Positions 20,101 through 29,713 of a stretch of DNA of 31,480 nucleotides are shown here, one piece after another; position 1 is the first letter of the stretch; every line of letters starts with the position of its first letter. A model generated the notes under the pieces. That model worked only from the letters and a program-made list of their open reading frames with translations, searched no databases and was not told the DNA's origin. The stretch is taken from positions 1 to 31,480 of the forward strand of contig JAQGDQ010000789.1 in the NCBI GenBank assembly GCA_030141605.1, read 5' to 3'. A program made the translations under genes and the position numbers. Source of the stretch: Tubiluchus corallicola (lineage: Eukaryota; Priapulida; Priapulimorpha; Priapulimorphida; Tubiluchidae).

Positions 20101-23100
20101 CTGGCGTCCAGCCCGGCATTGACCAAACAGCAAGTTTGACATGAAGAAGTTGACCTAGTGTCAGCAGCTTTTCAATGTATAAGTTAAAAAAGCACTTTAA
20201 TTTTGTGTCTCCTGGCAGGCCCATGCTTTAACTCTGTGCAAAATAAAGAGACTGTTAGACTGCTTATCGACCAACACTTTGCAACTGTGTCTGAAGGCTG
20301 CCATTTTAGCTTAACAGTAGAATGCTGTTTTTGCCTAACAAAATGGCACACACTGTTTGTCCAATGGCAAACAGCCATTTTTTGTAAAACATCATGACAC
20401 TCGCTGTAGCTTCACAATTTATGCAAGTCTAACAATCTAATACTTACGGCATTTAAGTTTATGGTGTGAAAGTAAAAAATTTTCTTCACAACTTTCTAGT
20501 CTCTAGTATCAACTTCACAGTACAAACACTACTATGACATGCACACAGTACCACAACAATTACATAAGTAACAAAACCGAGCATAATACTTCAATTGTTG
20601 CCAAATGATTTTAACACCATTTTGTAAAGTCTACCATCAACACTTACCTTTTCCTCATTCTTAGTGGCTGATGTCATAACTGCATCAAACCAAGCAAACT
20701 GATCACCTGGATCAGCTTCTCCACTCACAACTTCATTTCTCTCGTAATTCAGATTAGTATTGAGTACAACAGCTCGAAGTCCTTCATCAATAGCTAATGT
20801 ATAATAACCACCTATTTTTTTAATGTAAACAAAATTTGTAAGGCACAGGAGCAATATCTCTTGAAGATGCATTAAATATTATAGCTGTAGAGTATATGCA
20901 GGTTACAATAGATAATGAGAGTGCAGCTATAACACGTGACCGTTAAACAGCTAAGGCCAGGTAGTATGATGCCCTAGGTAGAAGTATTTTTAGTGCCCCA
21001 TCCTCAATGGTCAACTCTTTACACAGAGTCCCAACCATACCCCCAAAATAGAGTTTTTTGCACAATATTATAATAGAATATAACGGTACCTGTGTGTGCG
21101 TGCGTGCGTGCATGCATGTAATCACTAATTAAGTGTGTGTACTTACTGCAGCTGGCATCGATTTAATTTGAAATTGAATTTATGACCCCATTGTACATTC
21201 TAGGTCTTCAGGAGCAATCCAGTTTTTGCAATTTCTGGGAATTTTTATCAGAAAATTTTTGAAACCCTAACTCATTTTTTCACGTATACATCCATTTCAC
21301 TACCTTCATCATCTTCACAATTCTGGTCTGGTTGCATACACTTCAATAGAGATATTTTCAATAGATTTAGAGATAAAAATATCGTTTCATTTAACTAAAG
21401 CGTTGTGCACTTAAACAACAATTGCACATACATTATGTTATTAGGTATTCTAAACTTTAAAATTAAAGAATTAATTCCAGAATTTGGCATTACCCCAAAA
21501 TTTGGTGCCCTAGGCAACTGCCTAGTTAGCTTAGTGGTACAGCAGGCCCTGTAAATAACCAACATCTTTATAGTGCCTCTTAGAAATTTATCATGGATTC
21601 CAAGTTTTCTATGAATTCAGGAGAAACAGCGGAGAATCACACAGCAGCAACAGCCTCCATGGTGCAATATTCATTGCTACTCATGCCCCAACTGTGGGTT
21701 TATGAGCTCTGCGTAATTAGCTTACTAATTAGCTCTATCATTCTCCTTTGTGAGCATATATCAGGAATCGTATTTGACATAACATTTCTCCCATTAATTT
21801 GCTGTGTTTTGGCCAGGCATTTTATGCCTATTCAAACGAAGTGTAGTTACAAATTATACAAAATAAGAAATATATATCAACTACCTGTTCCATAATTGTG
21901 ATTAATCATGTAAAGAAATGTAGACAGCTTTAAACATATAAATTCTTAGGATAGCGCCCAGACAATAAACACTATTTTTGCCAATTATAAACGTTTTTTG
22001 TACATATTACCATTTCAACAATATTTGCACATGTGTGTTATTTCCTAATTTTTTTAAGCAATCTTTTAATTAAGAGAGCGCTTAGATGGTGATCAGTAGA
22101 GTGACATTTGAATGATTTATAATGAACCTAGGCAACTTCGAGTCGGTTTTACTGTGCAATGATTGTCATATTTCATATGATTATTAATTAGAACTTGTAA
22201 GAAACTTTTACATTACATATAATAAAAGTTATAGAATTTAATTATACAAATTAAAGTTATATAATTTATTAGCCTAGTTTTTCACCATTTCTTAGGTCTT
22301 TCTTAGTGCAAACAGTGATTTGTCACAAGTTGTAAGAACCTGTTACATTATGTACAAAAAAGCTATACAGGCTATAAGTGTGCCAGAATTTTTCTTCTAA
22401 TGTTTAGAGGTTGTAAGAAGTTTTTACATCACTTACGAAAAGAAAAATTACAGTTACATAATTTAATAATTTCATTTTATACCTTTTCGAAAAGTTTGTT
22501 CTGCCTCAGCATCATTCATCCACACTCTCCATTTATCAGCGACAGCATCGTAAATCTCATTCTCGTTGCCGGGCAGCTGATTTTTGGGATGATAATCATG
22601 GTTTCCAAGAGCAGCATACACTGTTGTCTCGGGAAAGACCTCCATAAGTAAATCAGTCAAGTCATGGATAATTTTGATGACTTTCTCTGTACTCAGTTTC
22701 TCATTGTCTACATGAGGAGTATCGTCCCTATTTGAAAAAAAAAACTGAGCAATTAAAAACCTAATCAGTAGAGCACAGTCATGGTTAAAAGTAAAACTTA
22801 AATTTCACTTTTGTAAATTTATATTAATATAGGTTTATAAGATTAAGGTTTTAATTAGTGCCCAAAGGAAATTAAGTTGTTTTGATTACAGCAAAAGGAC
22901 CTAATCAGTAGAGCACAGTCATAAGCAAAACTAAAATTTCGCTTCTTTCGCTTTTTTAAGACTAGATGAATTTTAAAGGTTTGTATTAGTACCTGAAAGA
23001 AATTAAGTTGTTTTCATTACTGCAAAATGACCAAACAAAAACAGAAATCACCACAAAACTAGACACAGTTAGACAATTTAGAGACAAGACAGAGCTAAAA

Positions 23101-24482
23101 TTTTATTAGTACCTGAAACCAAAAAACAAGTATAGTCAACATAACGAGTAAGGTTACCAAATAAAATATCCTGACTTTAAAACAGTGTTAGGCTGACTAT
23201 CGTTCATACACAACTATTAGCAACAAAACTGTTTCTACACCTGCTAGTCCTATCAAAAGATAAGGCACAAAATCTATGATTACTGCACATGAAAGCATAG
23301 TTTTGATGAAAAGGACGCACATGATTTCGCAACAATGTCTTTGATATTCTCAAAGGCAGCCCTATCATACAGGATATTGAGATTTTTTATTTCCAACAGT
23401 TAATAAATTTCTAATTAAGCAATACTTAGCAAAATACTTTTTTAATGATTGATTTATAGAAGATGTGCATTACATGTGCACGAACACTAAACCTCTTAAA
23501 TGAACAAAAAAGTGGTAACCAGGTCAGCGTGAAGTTAAAATCATAACTCATTAATGTTAATGTTAGTGTTAATGTAATCTTTCAAGGTATATCAAATAGA
23601 GAAGTTGATAATATATGACAGAAGATCTGAAAAACAACTGTCTTTTGCCCAGTGTTATTTCCACATATGAGGTGAGATCGTAATTCACAAATCCCTAATG
23701 CCGAGGGATTTTCTAAGAAATCGAAAATTTTGTTTTCTAGCAAGAAAGGCCGATTTATCAACTGTGTAATAAGTTACACAATCTGAAATAACTAGCAAAA
23801 GCTAAATGACTAAACTAAAGACTACTACTTTTCGGCTATCATTATTCCCGTCTAGCACTCTCAAATCTTACAGTACCTACAAATTTAATAAAAAACAACT
23901 TCATACAAGTAAATAAGTAAACTTAAGCCAATAGCAATAAGAACCACTTAAAAGTACCCCGTCCAAATGATGAAGTCTGGATTTGGCTCTATCAGTCTCA
24001 TCTGATAAATAGAATCATTAATCAGTTTCCATGGGGCGTCACACAGATAATCTCCGTACATTCCGAGTTCAGTACTGACATCATGGCAAGAATCGGCAAC
24101 TTCCCCTTCAGTATAGGTTGGATCATAGTGTAAGTCAGTAACATGCCAGAATGTACCTGAAAATCATATATGTGGATTTCGATTTCTTATACTGTACTAC
24201 TGCATTTTTACTTAGCATGCTTCTATTTTAAATGAGGCATTTCAAAACAAACACTACCAAAATTAATGGTACTTGACAGAAGCATACTTTTAAAAGCAAT
24301 ATTTGGGGTTATTCTGAAAAACTGTCATCATGCATGCAATCTTCAAAACAAAACAAAACAAATTTTAAAGATACCAAATTATTAGCAGTAAAATTACCTA
24401 TATTCGATGATCGAATAATTCTACAATCAATAGTCTTTATGATGTGCACGGACAGCAGAAAGGCAGTGAAAAGTTTGAACAT
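17110..24482 (-). CDS. SMPDL3B: Acid sphingomyelinase-like phosphodiesterase (SMPDL3B-like), complete
   Basis: This is a calcineurin-type metallophosphodiesterase of the acid sphingomyelinase family, expected on the cell surface or in endo-lysosomes. The exons, in transcript order, are 24482-24398, 24156-23958, 22727-22483, 20811-20648, 19713-19533, then 19055-18828 (6a) and/or 18769-18536 (6b), then 17423-17110. Phases match throughout, giving 471 aa with 6a or 473 aa with 6b. Residues 1 to about 20 are a signal peptide (MFKLFTAFLLSV). All expected metal ligands are present: FWHVTDLHYD (31-40), WTGDDTPHV (93-101), ALGNHDY (134-140), ISHLPPG (235-241) and MAHHHTDSF (276-284). Exon 7 carries YNSVSYDV and a four-Cys segment as in SMPDL3A/B. 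It ends in a hydrophobic tail (FMIVLTVLLAVTLISL) without a basic anchor, resembling the GPI signal of SMPDL3B. MFLAPSITPW and the tail favour SMPDL3B over SMPDL3A; the assignment between the two is by eye. Confidence 0.93.
18254..18322 (+). repeat. Pyrimidine-rich CT/CCCT tract
   Basis: A nearly pure C/T run on the plus strand (GA-rich in the SMPDL3 transcript) lies in the intron just downstream of exon 6b. In the transcript it is a purine-rich GAGG/GAGA tract that could bind splicing regulators, but it may simply be a microsatellite. Confidence 0.7.
18536..18769 (-). CDS. SMPDL3B: SMPDL3 exon 6b (second homologous exon, GC donor)
   Basis: This 234-nt exon (78 codons) lies 58 nt downstream of exon 6a, with the acceptor TTTCATAG|ATGGC. 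It encodes DGNTAVASMFLAPSITPWET, then VIGSAANNPGIRL, QYFLNLTLAN and WDKEYEAVKDYG. It is phase 1 at both ends, like 6a, so either exon or both could be spliced in frame. The only suitable donor is TATG|GCAAGT, a GC-type site, which is rare and often linked to regulated splicing. The reading frame is intact and the protein features are conserved, so it is not a decayed duplicate. Confidence 0.9.
18828..19055 (-). CDS. SMPDL3B: SMPDL3 exon 6a (first of two homologous exons)
   Basis: This 228-nt exon (76 codons) has the acceptor GTTAG|GTGGC and donor TATG|GTAAG, and is phase 1 at both ends. It encodes GGTPVATMFLAPSITPWKNP, then VIGSAAHDPAIRL, the sequon-bearing QYFLNLTQAN and WELEYNAVDAYG. It aligns with the human SMPDL3 segment between the GH-H metal motif and the C-terminal Cys region. 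It shares roughly 60-65% of residues with exon 6b. Confidence 0.92.
19937..20280. mobile_element. Fold-back (long inverted repeat) MITE-like element in SMPDL3 intron 4
   Basis: The left arm (about 19937-20032) and right arm (about 20187-20280) are imperfect inverted copies. TTGGTCGAT, TTTGCACAGAGTTAAA, CCTGCCA and AAATGACTTTTT of the left arm each have a reverse complement in order in the right arm. The loop has a second inverted pair (GTCGACTTCTT and AAGAAGTTGAC), so the whole unit is nearly palindromic. The two short reading frames on opposite strands here are products of this symmetry. No target duplication was recognised. Confidence 0.65.
20948..21552. repeat. Possible non-autonomous transposon remnant in SMPDL3 intron 3
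   Basis: Both ends carry TGCCCTAGG-type sequence. The right end reads, on the minus strand, CAGGGCCTGCTGTACC followed by GCCTAGGGCACC, which resembles termini of hAT-like small elements. The left end begins CAGCTAAGGCC. Terminal symmetry is weak and no matching 8-bp target duplication is seen. A GTGTGCGTGCGTGC microsatellite lies inside (21090-21116). Confidence 0.3.
22760..23030. repeat. Tandem duplication of about 140 bp in SMPDL3 intron 2
   Basis: Unit 1 (22760-22899) and unit 2 (22900-23030) both start CCTAATCAGTAGAGCACAGT and end AAATTAAGTTGTTTT followed by ATTAC and GCAAAA. Divergence is modest, mostly in the AT-rich middle. No coding sequence or splice site was recognised. Confidence 0.85.
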
Positions 24483-25478
24483 GGCTTAACCTACATTGGC
24501 TTAGTCGCGGTCAAAGTCAAAGTGCAGATGCAGTTTACGTCTGTGACCATGCAACAAATCTGCAGCAATCAAGTGCCAATCACTACAGAGTAAATAAGTT
24601 AGGTAAACAGAAATTAGCAGTGGAGGTACCCCAGCTGCCATGCATAAATGCTTTTGAAATTGCTCAGCAGACTACTGCACTTTTAACATTTCTGACTTGC
24701 TAACAGTGAGACTACCGAGACACTTATTTATACAATTGTTTATACAAAATTCTATGTCATAAACTTCGTTCAATGTTAAAAATGTACAGATTAGATAATA
24801 AACAACAACAAAATTTATTGGTATTCTACCAAATAGTTAAGTTTTGTATTTCTTACAATGATTTACAAAGAAAGAAATCCATGCATAAAATTAATAAAGA
24901 AAAATGGAAAACATCTATCTAGTTATTCTAAAAATTTGATTGGGAAGGTGAATTCAAAACCAAACAAAAATGCTGCTTGATCAAAATATCACAATGGGAA
25001 AACCTGTAAGCACAGAAGAAAGGATTTCTAACAACGAAATACCAATTCATTAAGTGTTTGCCATTTAAAACATTTTAATGACATAATGACACTTTTATGC
25101 AAAAGTGTTACTACAAAAATCACATCCCATTAAATCTTAATTCAAAGAAACTGCAGTTAGTCACAACCATTCTAATTATGGTGTATGTGATGCTAGTGTT
25201 CAAAAATACAATTTTTTTCATTTCATTCTGGAGTAAACAAATTACAATAAGTAGAACTTGTAAACTTATAAAAAAAACATAATTTAGCTGATTGCAAATT
25301 ACTAAGCTTATCCAACATACTGTGATTCCAGACATTTCCAACAATCAATATTTCAGTTAAATAGGAAAATGTCGCAATAACATGAACAGTCAAACTTTAC
25401 AAATATAACTTAAATACTGCAATCAAAGTTTCAATACTACACACATACGAGTACAAACTTATAACAACGATACATAAA
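24483..25478. other. SMPDL3 upstream region, no gene seen
   Basis: This AT-rich region holds the presumed SMPDL3 promoter (the bases just above 24482) and possibly the 3' end of the SLC26 transcript farther right. Small opposed reading frames near 25100-25340 overlap each other and match nothing recognisable. No RNA gene was seen. Confidence 0.5.
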
Positions 25479-25861
25479 GCCTAACGCACACAGATCAGAA
25501 AAAAACACAAAACAGAAAACCACGGATTTGATGTCCGTGTGCATTAGAAAATAACAAAAAACATAAATGTAATTTTGCAAAACAAGCCCGCTTCATTTGC
25601 AAAACAGAAATATGCATTTCAGCCTGCCGTGTACATTAGCTGTTTCACGAAAACAACTACAGCATGATCAAAGTCAAGCGTAACTGAAAAAATGGCAGCC
25701 TGTGTCGCGGTTGTTATAGAATTGTTTGCACACGTTTTTTGTTTCTCGTGTGCTGAGATTTTTGTTCCGTGTGCGCATTCAGGAGAGAAAAACGTTTTGG
25801 AAATAAGTTGAATCAAATTGGTTTGGGGTTTTTGTTTTCTACCTTCTGTGTGCACTAGGCT
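25478..25861. mobile_element. MITE-like element of about 384 bp
   Basis: The left end AGCCTAACGCACACAGATCA pairs with a right end whose reverse complement reads AGCCTAGTGCACACAGAAGG, an inverted repeat of about 25 bp. Inside are further CCGTGTGCATTAG-like motifs near both ends (25537-25549 and 25767-25781). There is no transposase; the 91-codon minus-strand frame spanning part of it is probably chance. No clear target duplication was recognised. Confidence 0.65.
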
Positions 25862-26375
25862 ATCAGTGAGGTATATAGGCAAAACATGATTCACAAATCA
25901 CCTCATGTGGACCAGTCACCTCATTTTTGTGCATTTAATGTAACAGTCAAGTAATCTACCAGAATCAGAATTAGTTCATCTGACTGTCAGTATGTCCATA
26001 GTTTTGAAAATCTCTAGCCACTTATACCTAAAGACTCTAGTCTAAACACATTACGCCATCAACATATAATGTTATTAAGTTTAGGGTAGATAGGTGGCAG
26101 AAGACGTGATAACGCCATTATAACACAAGGTAGGTCCTCGAAATTGGCTTAAAACTTGATCTCATTAAATGTCGATGGCCTCTAACATTTCCTGAGTGCG
26201 TAGTTTTATATCTGAGAACAAAACATGTTATGCAATGTGATAATATCTACTAATATTTTGGCTTTCAAATCAGGCATACAGTCACATTACAAGGCACTAA
26301 AGATGTCAAATACGTGAATAAGAAAGCAAAATAAAAAATAAATAAAATAAAGTGTTATTGCACAAAGAATATCCA

Positions 26376-28529
26376 CTACACATTACTTGCATGAAGATTA
26401 TAATGAAGAACTGCATCATGGTTTGTCAAAAAGACATGAGATTTTGGTAGAGTAGCAAAAAAATTCATCCTTTCTAAGGTCACTCTTAGAGATTCGTGAC
26501 AATTAGACAAGTACACCACAATCCCTTTGCTTTCGTACTGTTCTATTACACGACGTAAAGTACAAACGCCTGAGTAGTCAACTATGGTGAACATAGAGCA
26601 GTCAATTATTACGCAACGTGCTGGCAGATTTAAGAGGTCAGACTGTGGAGTATCGTCTCTAAAACTATCACCAGCAGCAGGTTTAGACATTTGCTCACTA
26701 ACAACAGTATCAGCTGCAGCAGTGTCATTGATTTCAGCAGCACTGTATGGTAATTTTTGCTCTTTTTTACAAATTGGATCAATGCCAACAAGACGGGTTA
26801 TTTTTGTAGTGAATAATTCTGCATTTGCATAAAACAAACTGCCTTCAAAGCGAAATATCTTGACAAAGGGCACCTGCTGAGCGCCAGAACAACTTGTCAC
26901 ATCGCAATAAATGTCTGTATCTGGAATTTTTCCCAGAAGCACTGCTTTACAATATTGCGATTTCACTAGAAAGCAAAGCATCGAAAATATCACACCAGCT
27001 ATCAGCCCAGAATGAACTTCAAGAAAAATGACACTCAAATATGTTACCATCCACATGTAAAAATCTACTTTGCATTCCCGCCATAATTTTATTGGAAGTT
27101 TGTAGTTATCAAGAGTATTTTTCAGTGCAACAATTATAATAGTTGCCAGTACAGCTTTGGGCAAAGGCTCAAGGAGTGGTCCCAAAGCAAGCAGCACTAT
27201 TAATATGAGTGACGAAGCAATAGCACTAGCTAGTTGCGTCCTACCGCCTAGCGAATCTTGAACTATGCTACGAGAGAATGCAGCTGCACTAGCAAAACCT
27301 TGAAATAAAGAACTGACTACAGAACCAACACCTAAAGCAAAAAGCTCTTGGTTGGAATCTGTCTTGTACCCATGCTTTCGTGCATAGTTTTTTGCAATTG
27401 CAACAGTGAGAGCATAGGCAACGATGGCCATAGCAAATGCATCCACTGCAACTTTACCAAATAATTTTAGAGGTGGGAGACTAGGTTGCGGGATGCCTGT
27501 TGGAATGTTCAGCAAAATATCTACTTCAAATTTCTCGTGAAAGTTGAAGCTATAAGATAAAGCTGTGACAATTACTGTCACTACAAAATCAATGGGCACA
27601 GGCACTTTTAACTTAGCTTTAAACTTTTTGTTAATAAATTCTTTTACCACATATAACACTAATATACAGCACACACTTATGATCACCTCGGCGACACGCG
27701 TCTCAGGTAGCTCACGAATTATTTCGATTAAAGTTCTAACCACTTTTAATGGTCCTTGGTGCTTCTGAATATTCAAACCAAAGATAAACCTAAGCTGAGA
27801 AGTGATAATGTGAACCACTGCACCTGTCATAAAGCCTTCAATAACGGAATCAGACAAGTACAGCGTGATAAACCCGAGTCTCAAAATGCTCATTGTAATC
27901 TGGAACATGCCACAGACAAAACAGGATGACATAGCTATTAGAACCTCAGCAGGGATTGGTACTGGATTCAGCTCTTTTGAACTGTTTGAATTCACAATTG
28001 ACGACGAATTGTTAGCTGAGGTAGAATTGATTTCCACTAAAGTACTGGGTGTCAGCCAAGCTTCAACTTCTTCCACATGTGCATCAACAATTGCACCCGT
28101 CATTAAACCAATAATAGCCACAGGTGCAACACTAATCTGCTTAGACGTTCCCAGCATAAAATAAATAAAAAGCGAAAAGAAACTTGCGTAAAGGCCATAT
28201 ACAGGCTCTAGACTAGCTAACTGAGAGTAAGCCATGCCTTGTGGTACCATTAATATAGCAACAGTAATGCCAGCTAGTACATCTCCTGCTATATATTCCT
28301 TGATTTTGTAGTGTCTCAACCAATCTACACAAGGAACAAAAGTCGTAAGGCAAGTATAACAACACTGACAGTGGCAATGTATCCGCGTGTCTTGTCCACA
28401 ACAATATGGGCAAAATGCCTTTAGGCAAAAGCATAATTTTCGAAATTGCGGTCCTTTCTCTTTAACCTCCGGAGGGTACGTATTTGTGAATGATTCATGA
28501 CTAAAAACACTTCGTGTAATGGAGTACAT
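26376..28529 (-). CDS. SLC26-family anion transporter, 717 aa, single coding exon
   Basis: This is a multi-pass plasma-membrane exchanger or channel for sulfate, chloride, bicarbonate or similar anions. The reading frame is open further 5' to 28565, but the first ATG is at 28529 and gives MYSITRSVFSHESF, matching the conserved SLC26 N-terminal YxVxRPVFS segment. The order is a cytosolic N-terminus with 11 Cys at 33-67, then a transmembrane domain of about 81-525. That domain has GDVLAGITVAILMVPQGMAY, GTSKQISVAPVA and AAFSRSIVQDSLGGRTQ, with Arg420 at the position of the prestin anion-site Arg. Four possible N-glycosylation sequons (N168, N173, N174 and N182) lie in the loop after the third membrane segment. 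The C-terminal STAS domain (about 526-713) has a 40-residue variable insert and DCSMFTIVDYSGV. Length fits the family (650-970 aa). The absence of introns is odd, since vertebrate SLC26 genes have many. Which human paralogue is closest cannot be settled by eye; the A5/A6-type clade seems likely. Confidence 0.95.
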   Translation of the reverse strand: MYSITRSVFSHESFTNTYPPEVKEKGPQFRKLCFCLKAFCPYCCGQDTRIHCHCQCCYTCLTTFVPCVDWLRHYKIKEYIAGDVLAGITVAILMVPQGMAYSQLASLEPVYGLYASFFSLFIYFMLGTSKQISVAPVAIIGLMTGAIVDAHVEEVEAWLTPSTLVEINSTSANNSSSIVNSNSSKELNPVPIPAEVLIAMSSCFVCGMFQITMSILRLGFITLYLSDSVIEGFMTGAVVHIITSQLRFIFGLNIQKHQGPLKVVRTLIEIIRELPETRVAEVIISVCCILVLYVVKEFINKKFKAKLKVPVPIDFVVTVIVTALSYSFNFHEKFEVDILLNIPTGIPQPSLPPLKLFGKVAVDAFAMAIVAYALTVAIAKNYARKHGYKTDSNQELFALGVGSVVSSLFQGFASAAAFSRSIVQDSLGGRTQLASAIASSLILIVLLALGPLLEPLPKAVLATIIIVALKNTLDNYKLPIKLWRECKVDFYMWMVTYLSVIFLEVHSGLIAGVIFSMLCFLVKSQYCKAVLLGKIPDTDIYCDVTSCSGAQQVPFVKIFRFEGSLFYANAELFTTKITRLVGIDPICKKEQKLPYSAAEINDTAAADTVVSEQMSKPAAGDSFRDDTPQSDLLNLPARCVIIDCSMFTIVDYSGVCTLRRVIEQYESKGIVVYLSNCHESLRVTLERMNFFATLPKSHVFLTNHDAVLHYNLHASNV

Positions 28530-28569
28530 TTTCACATGAAATTGGTGATTTATTCTGGATTTCAACCTG

Positions 28570-28590
28570 CCTGCAAGAGAACAGAAAAAT
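28570..28590 (-). other. Probable splice acceptor of a 5' UTR intron upstream of SLC26
   Basis: On the minus strand a pyrimidine-rich run (TTTTTCTGTTCTCTTGCAG) ends at 28571, 41 bases before the SLC26 ATG, in a good acceptor context. This suggests a spliced non-coding leader whose first exon lies at higher coordinates; I could not locate its donor. Confidence 0.5.
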
Positions 28591-29112
28591 CATACAATAA
28601 ATGGCAAACTAAAGTGAGGTTAACCAGACATCCGGAATGCATTGTCCACATGTGGAATTTTTATAGCTGCATATAAAAAGATCAATAAGAAATAGCTAAG
28701 GAAAAAATAATGTATCACATAGGTCTGATAAATGGGTGCGCATTGAAAACAACGTAAACCGATTTTATCTATTCTGTATCCACATGATGCATACGCATTC
28801 CAGATGTCTGATAAACACCACTCAAGAATTTAAAATGCACCTTCACTTTTTCAGTCTCACTCAATCCCAAATATATGCCTAGTTACCAGAAAAAGGCAAG
28901 CACATGAATTTCAAAAAAATAGAGTTACATAATAAGTTAATTAAGATTAATGAGTTGTTAAATGTTGATTCACTATCTGTCTTGATCACAAGGGATTGAA
29001 TAGTCTACTGCCAGTACAAGAACACCGTAGAAAGAAGTAGTAGTAGACTACGTTCTGATTGTTTCACTGTTTTGTACTTTTTTTTGAACATTTTTTGCTT
29101 TGAAGACAACAG

Positions 29113-29713
29113 TGTGTGCTTGCATAGCAAAATCGTCCATAAGTCAGCAATGAAACTTTTCTAGTTATCCTGAATCTCCATTTCATGAGGATTATTCTGA
29201 TACTAAGCTAATCATGCTATGCTATTTCTAAGCTAAGATAATTCACATTGAAGTTGAAGTGCAGGCTGCGTACTTGAGAAGATCGTAGTTACAAAACACT
29301 TAGCAACCATACATAATGTTGGTTGCTACAGACATCACAAGAACATATTGATGTTATGTTTAAATTCAGTTGATGGCTCTTCCAAATGAAGATCTGGCAA
29401 CAGAAAAAATCCCAAAATGATTGTTTCCATGAGCTGCTATCAGAGTTTGAAAATAAAATTTCTTTACAATAGCAGCGCTAGTTTCTAGCCAAAGAAGTGA
29501 GTAGGGAGCTATAAAATTAAATTTTTAGTATTTTTTTAACGTTTTCTTGATAATTTGATGCTAGAGTATAAAAATCCAATATATTTAGCATTTGTTTTTA
29601 TAAGAAACAAAAAATTGACATTTGACCAAATTTTTGGTGCATTCTACTTTGAAGCATCATAACGTAGTCTTAATTATGCCGGCTTATGGACGGTTTTAGT
29701 TTGCAAGCACACA
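29113..29713 (-). mobile_element. 601-bp MITE-like element, copy B
   Basis: This is the reverse-orientation relative of 7681-8281, with the same length. Terminal inverted repeats of about 30 bp are clear: the left is TGTGTGCTTGCATAGC with GTCCATAAG inside, and the right is CTTATGGACGG followed by TTTGCAAGCACACA. TATA follows the right end, but no TA precedes the left end. No coding capacity was seen. Confidence 0.8.

Noticed and set aside
20184-20397. Opposed 64-codon reading frames near 20200-20400
   Set aside because: They partly overlap the right arm of the fold-back element; opposed open frames follow from its symmetry, not from genes.
22190-22460. Three loosely similar TTGTAAGAA..TTTACAT motifs
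   Set aside because: Short, AT-rich and degenerate; they could be an old tandem repeat, but I cannot define units with confidence.
25619-25894. 91-codon minus-strand reading frame
   Set aside because: It lies largely within the MITE-like element at 25478-25861 and looks like no known protein.
28213-28434. 73-codon minus-strand frame and the plus-strand frames at 27565-28164
   Set aside because: Out-of-frame or antisense shadows of the SLC26 coding sequence.
28530-28565. Upstream in-frame extension of SLC26 beginning with a TTG codon
   Set aside because: There is no ATG; the 12 extra residues are not conserved and follow directly on a splice-acceptor-like sequence, so the ATG at 28529 is preferred.
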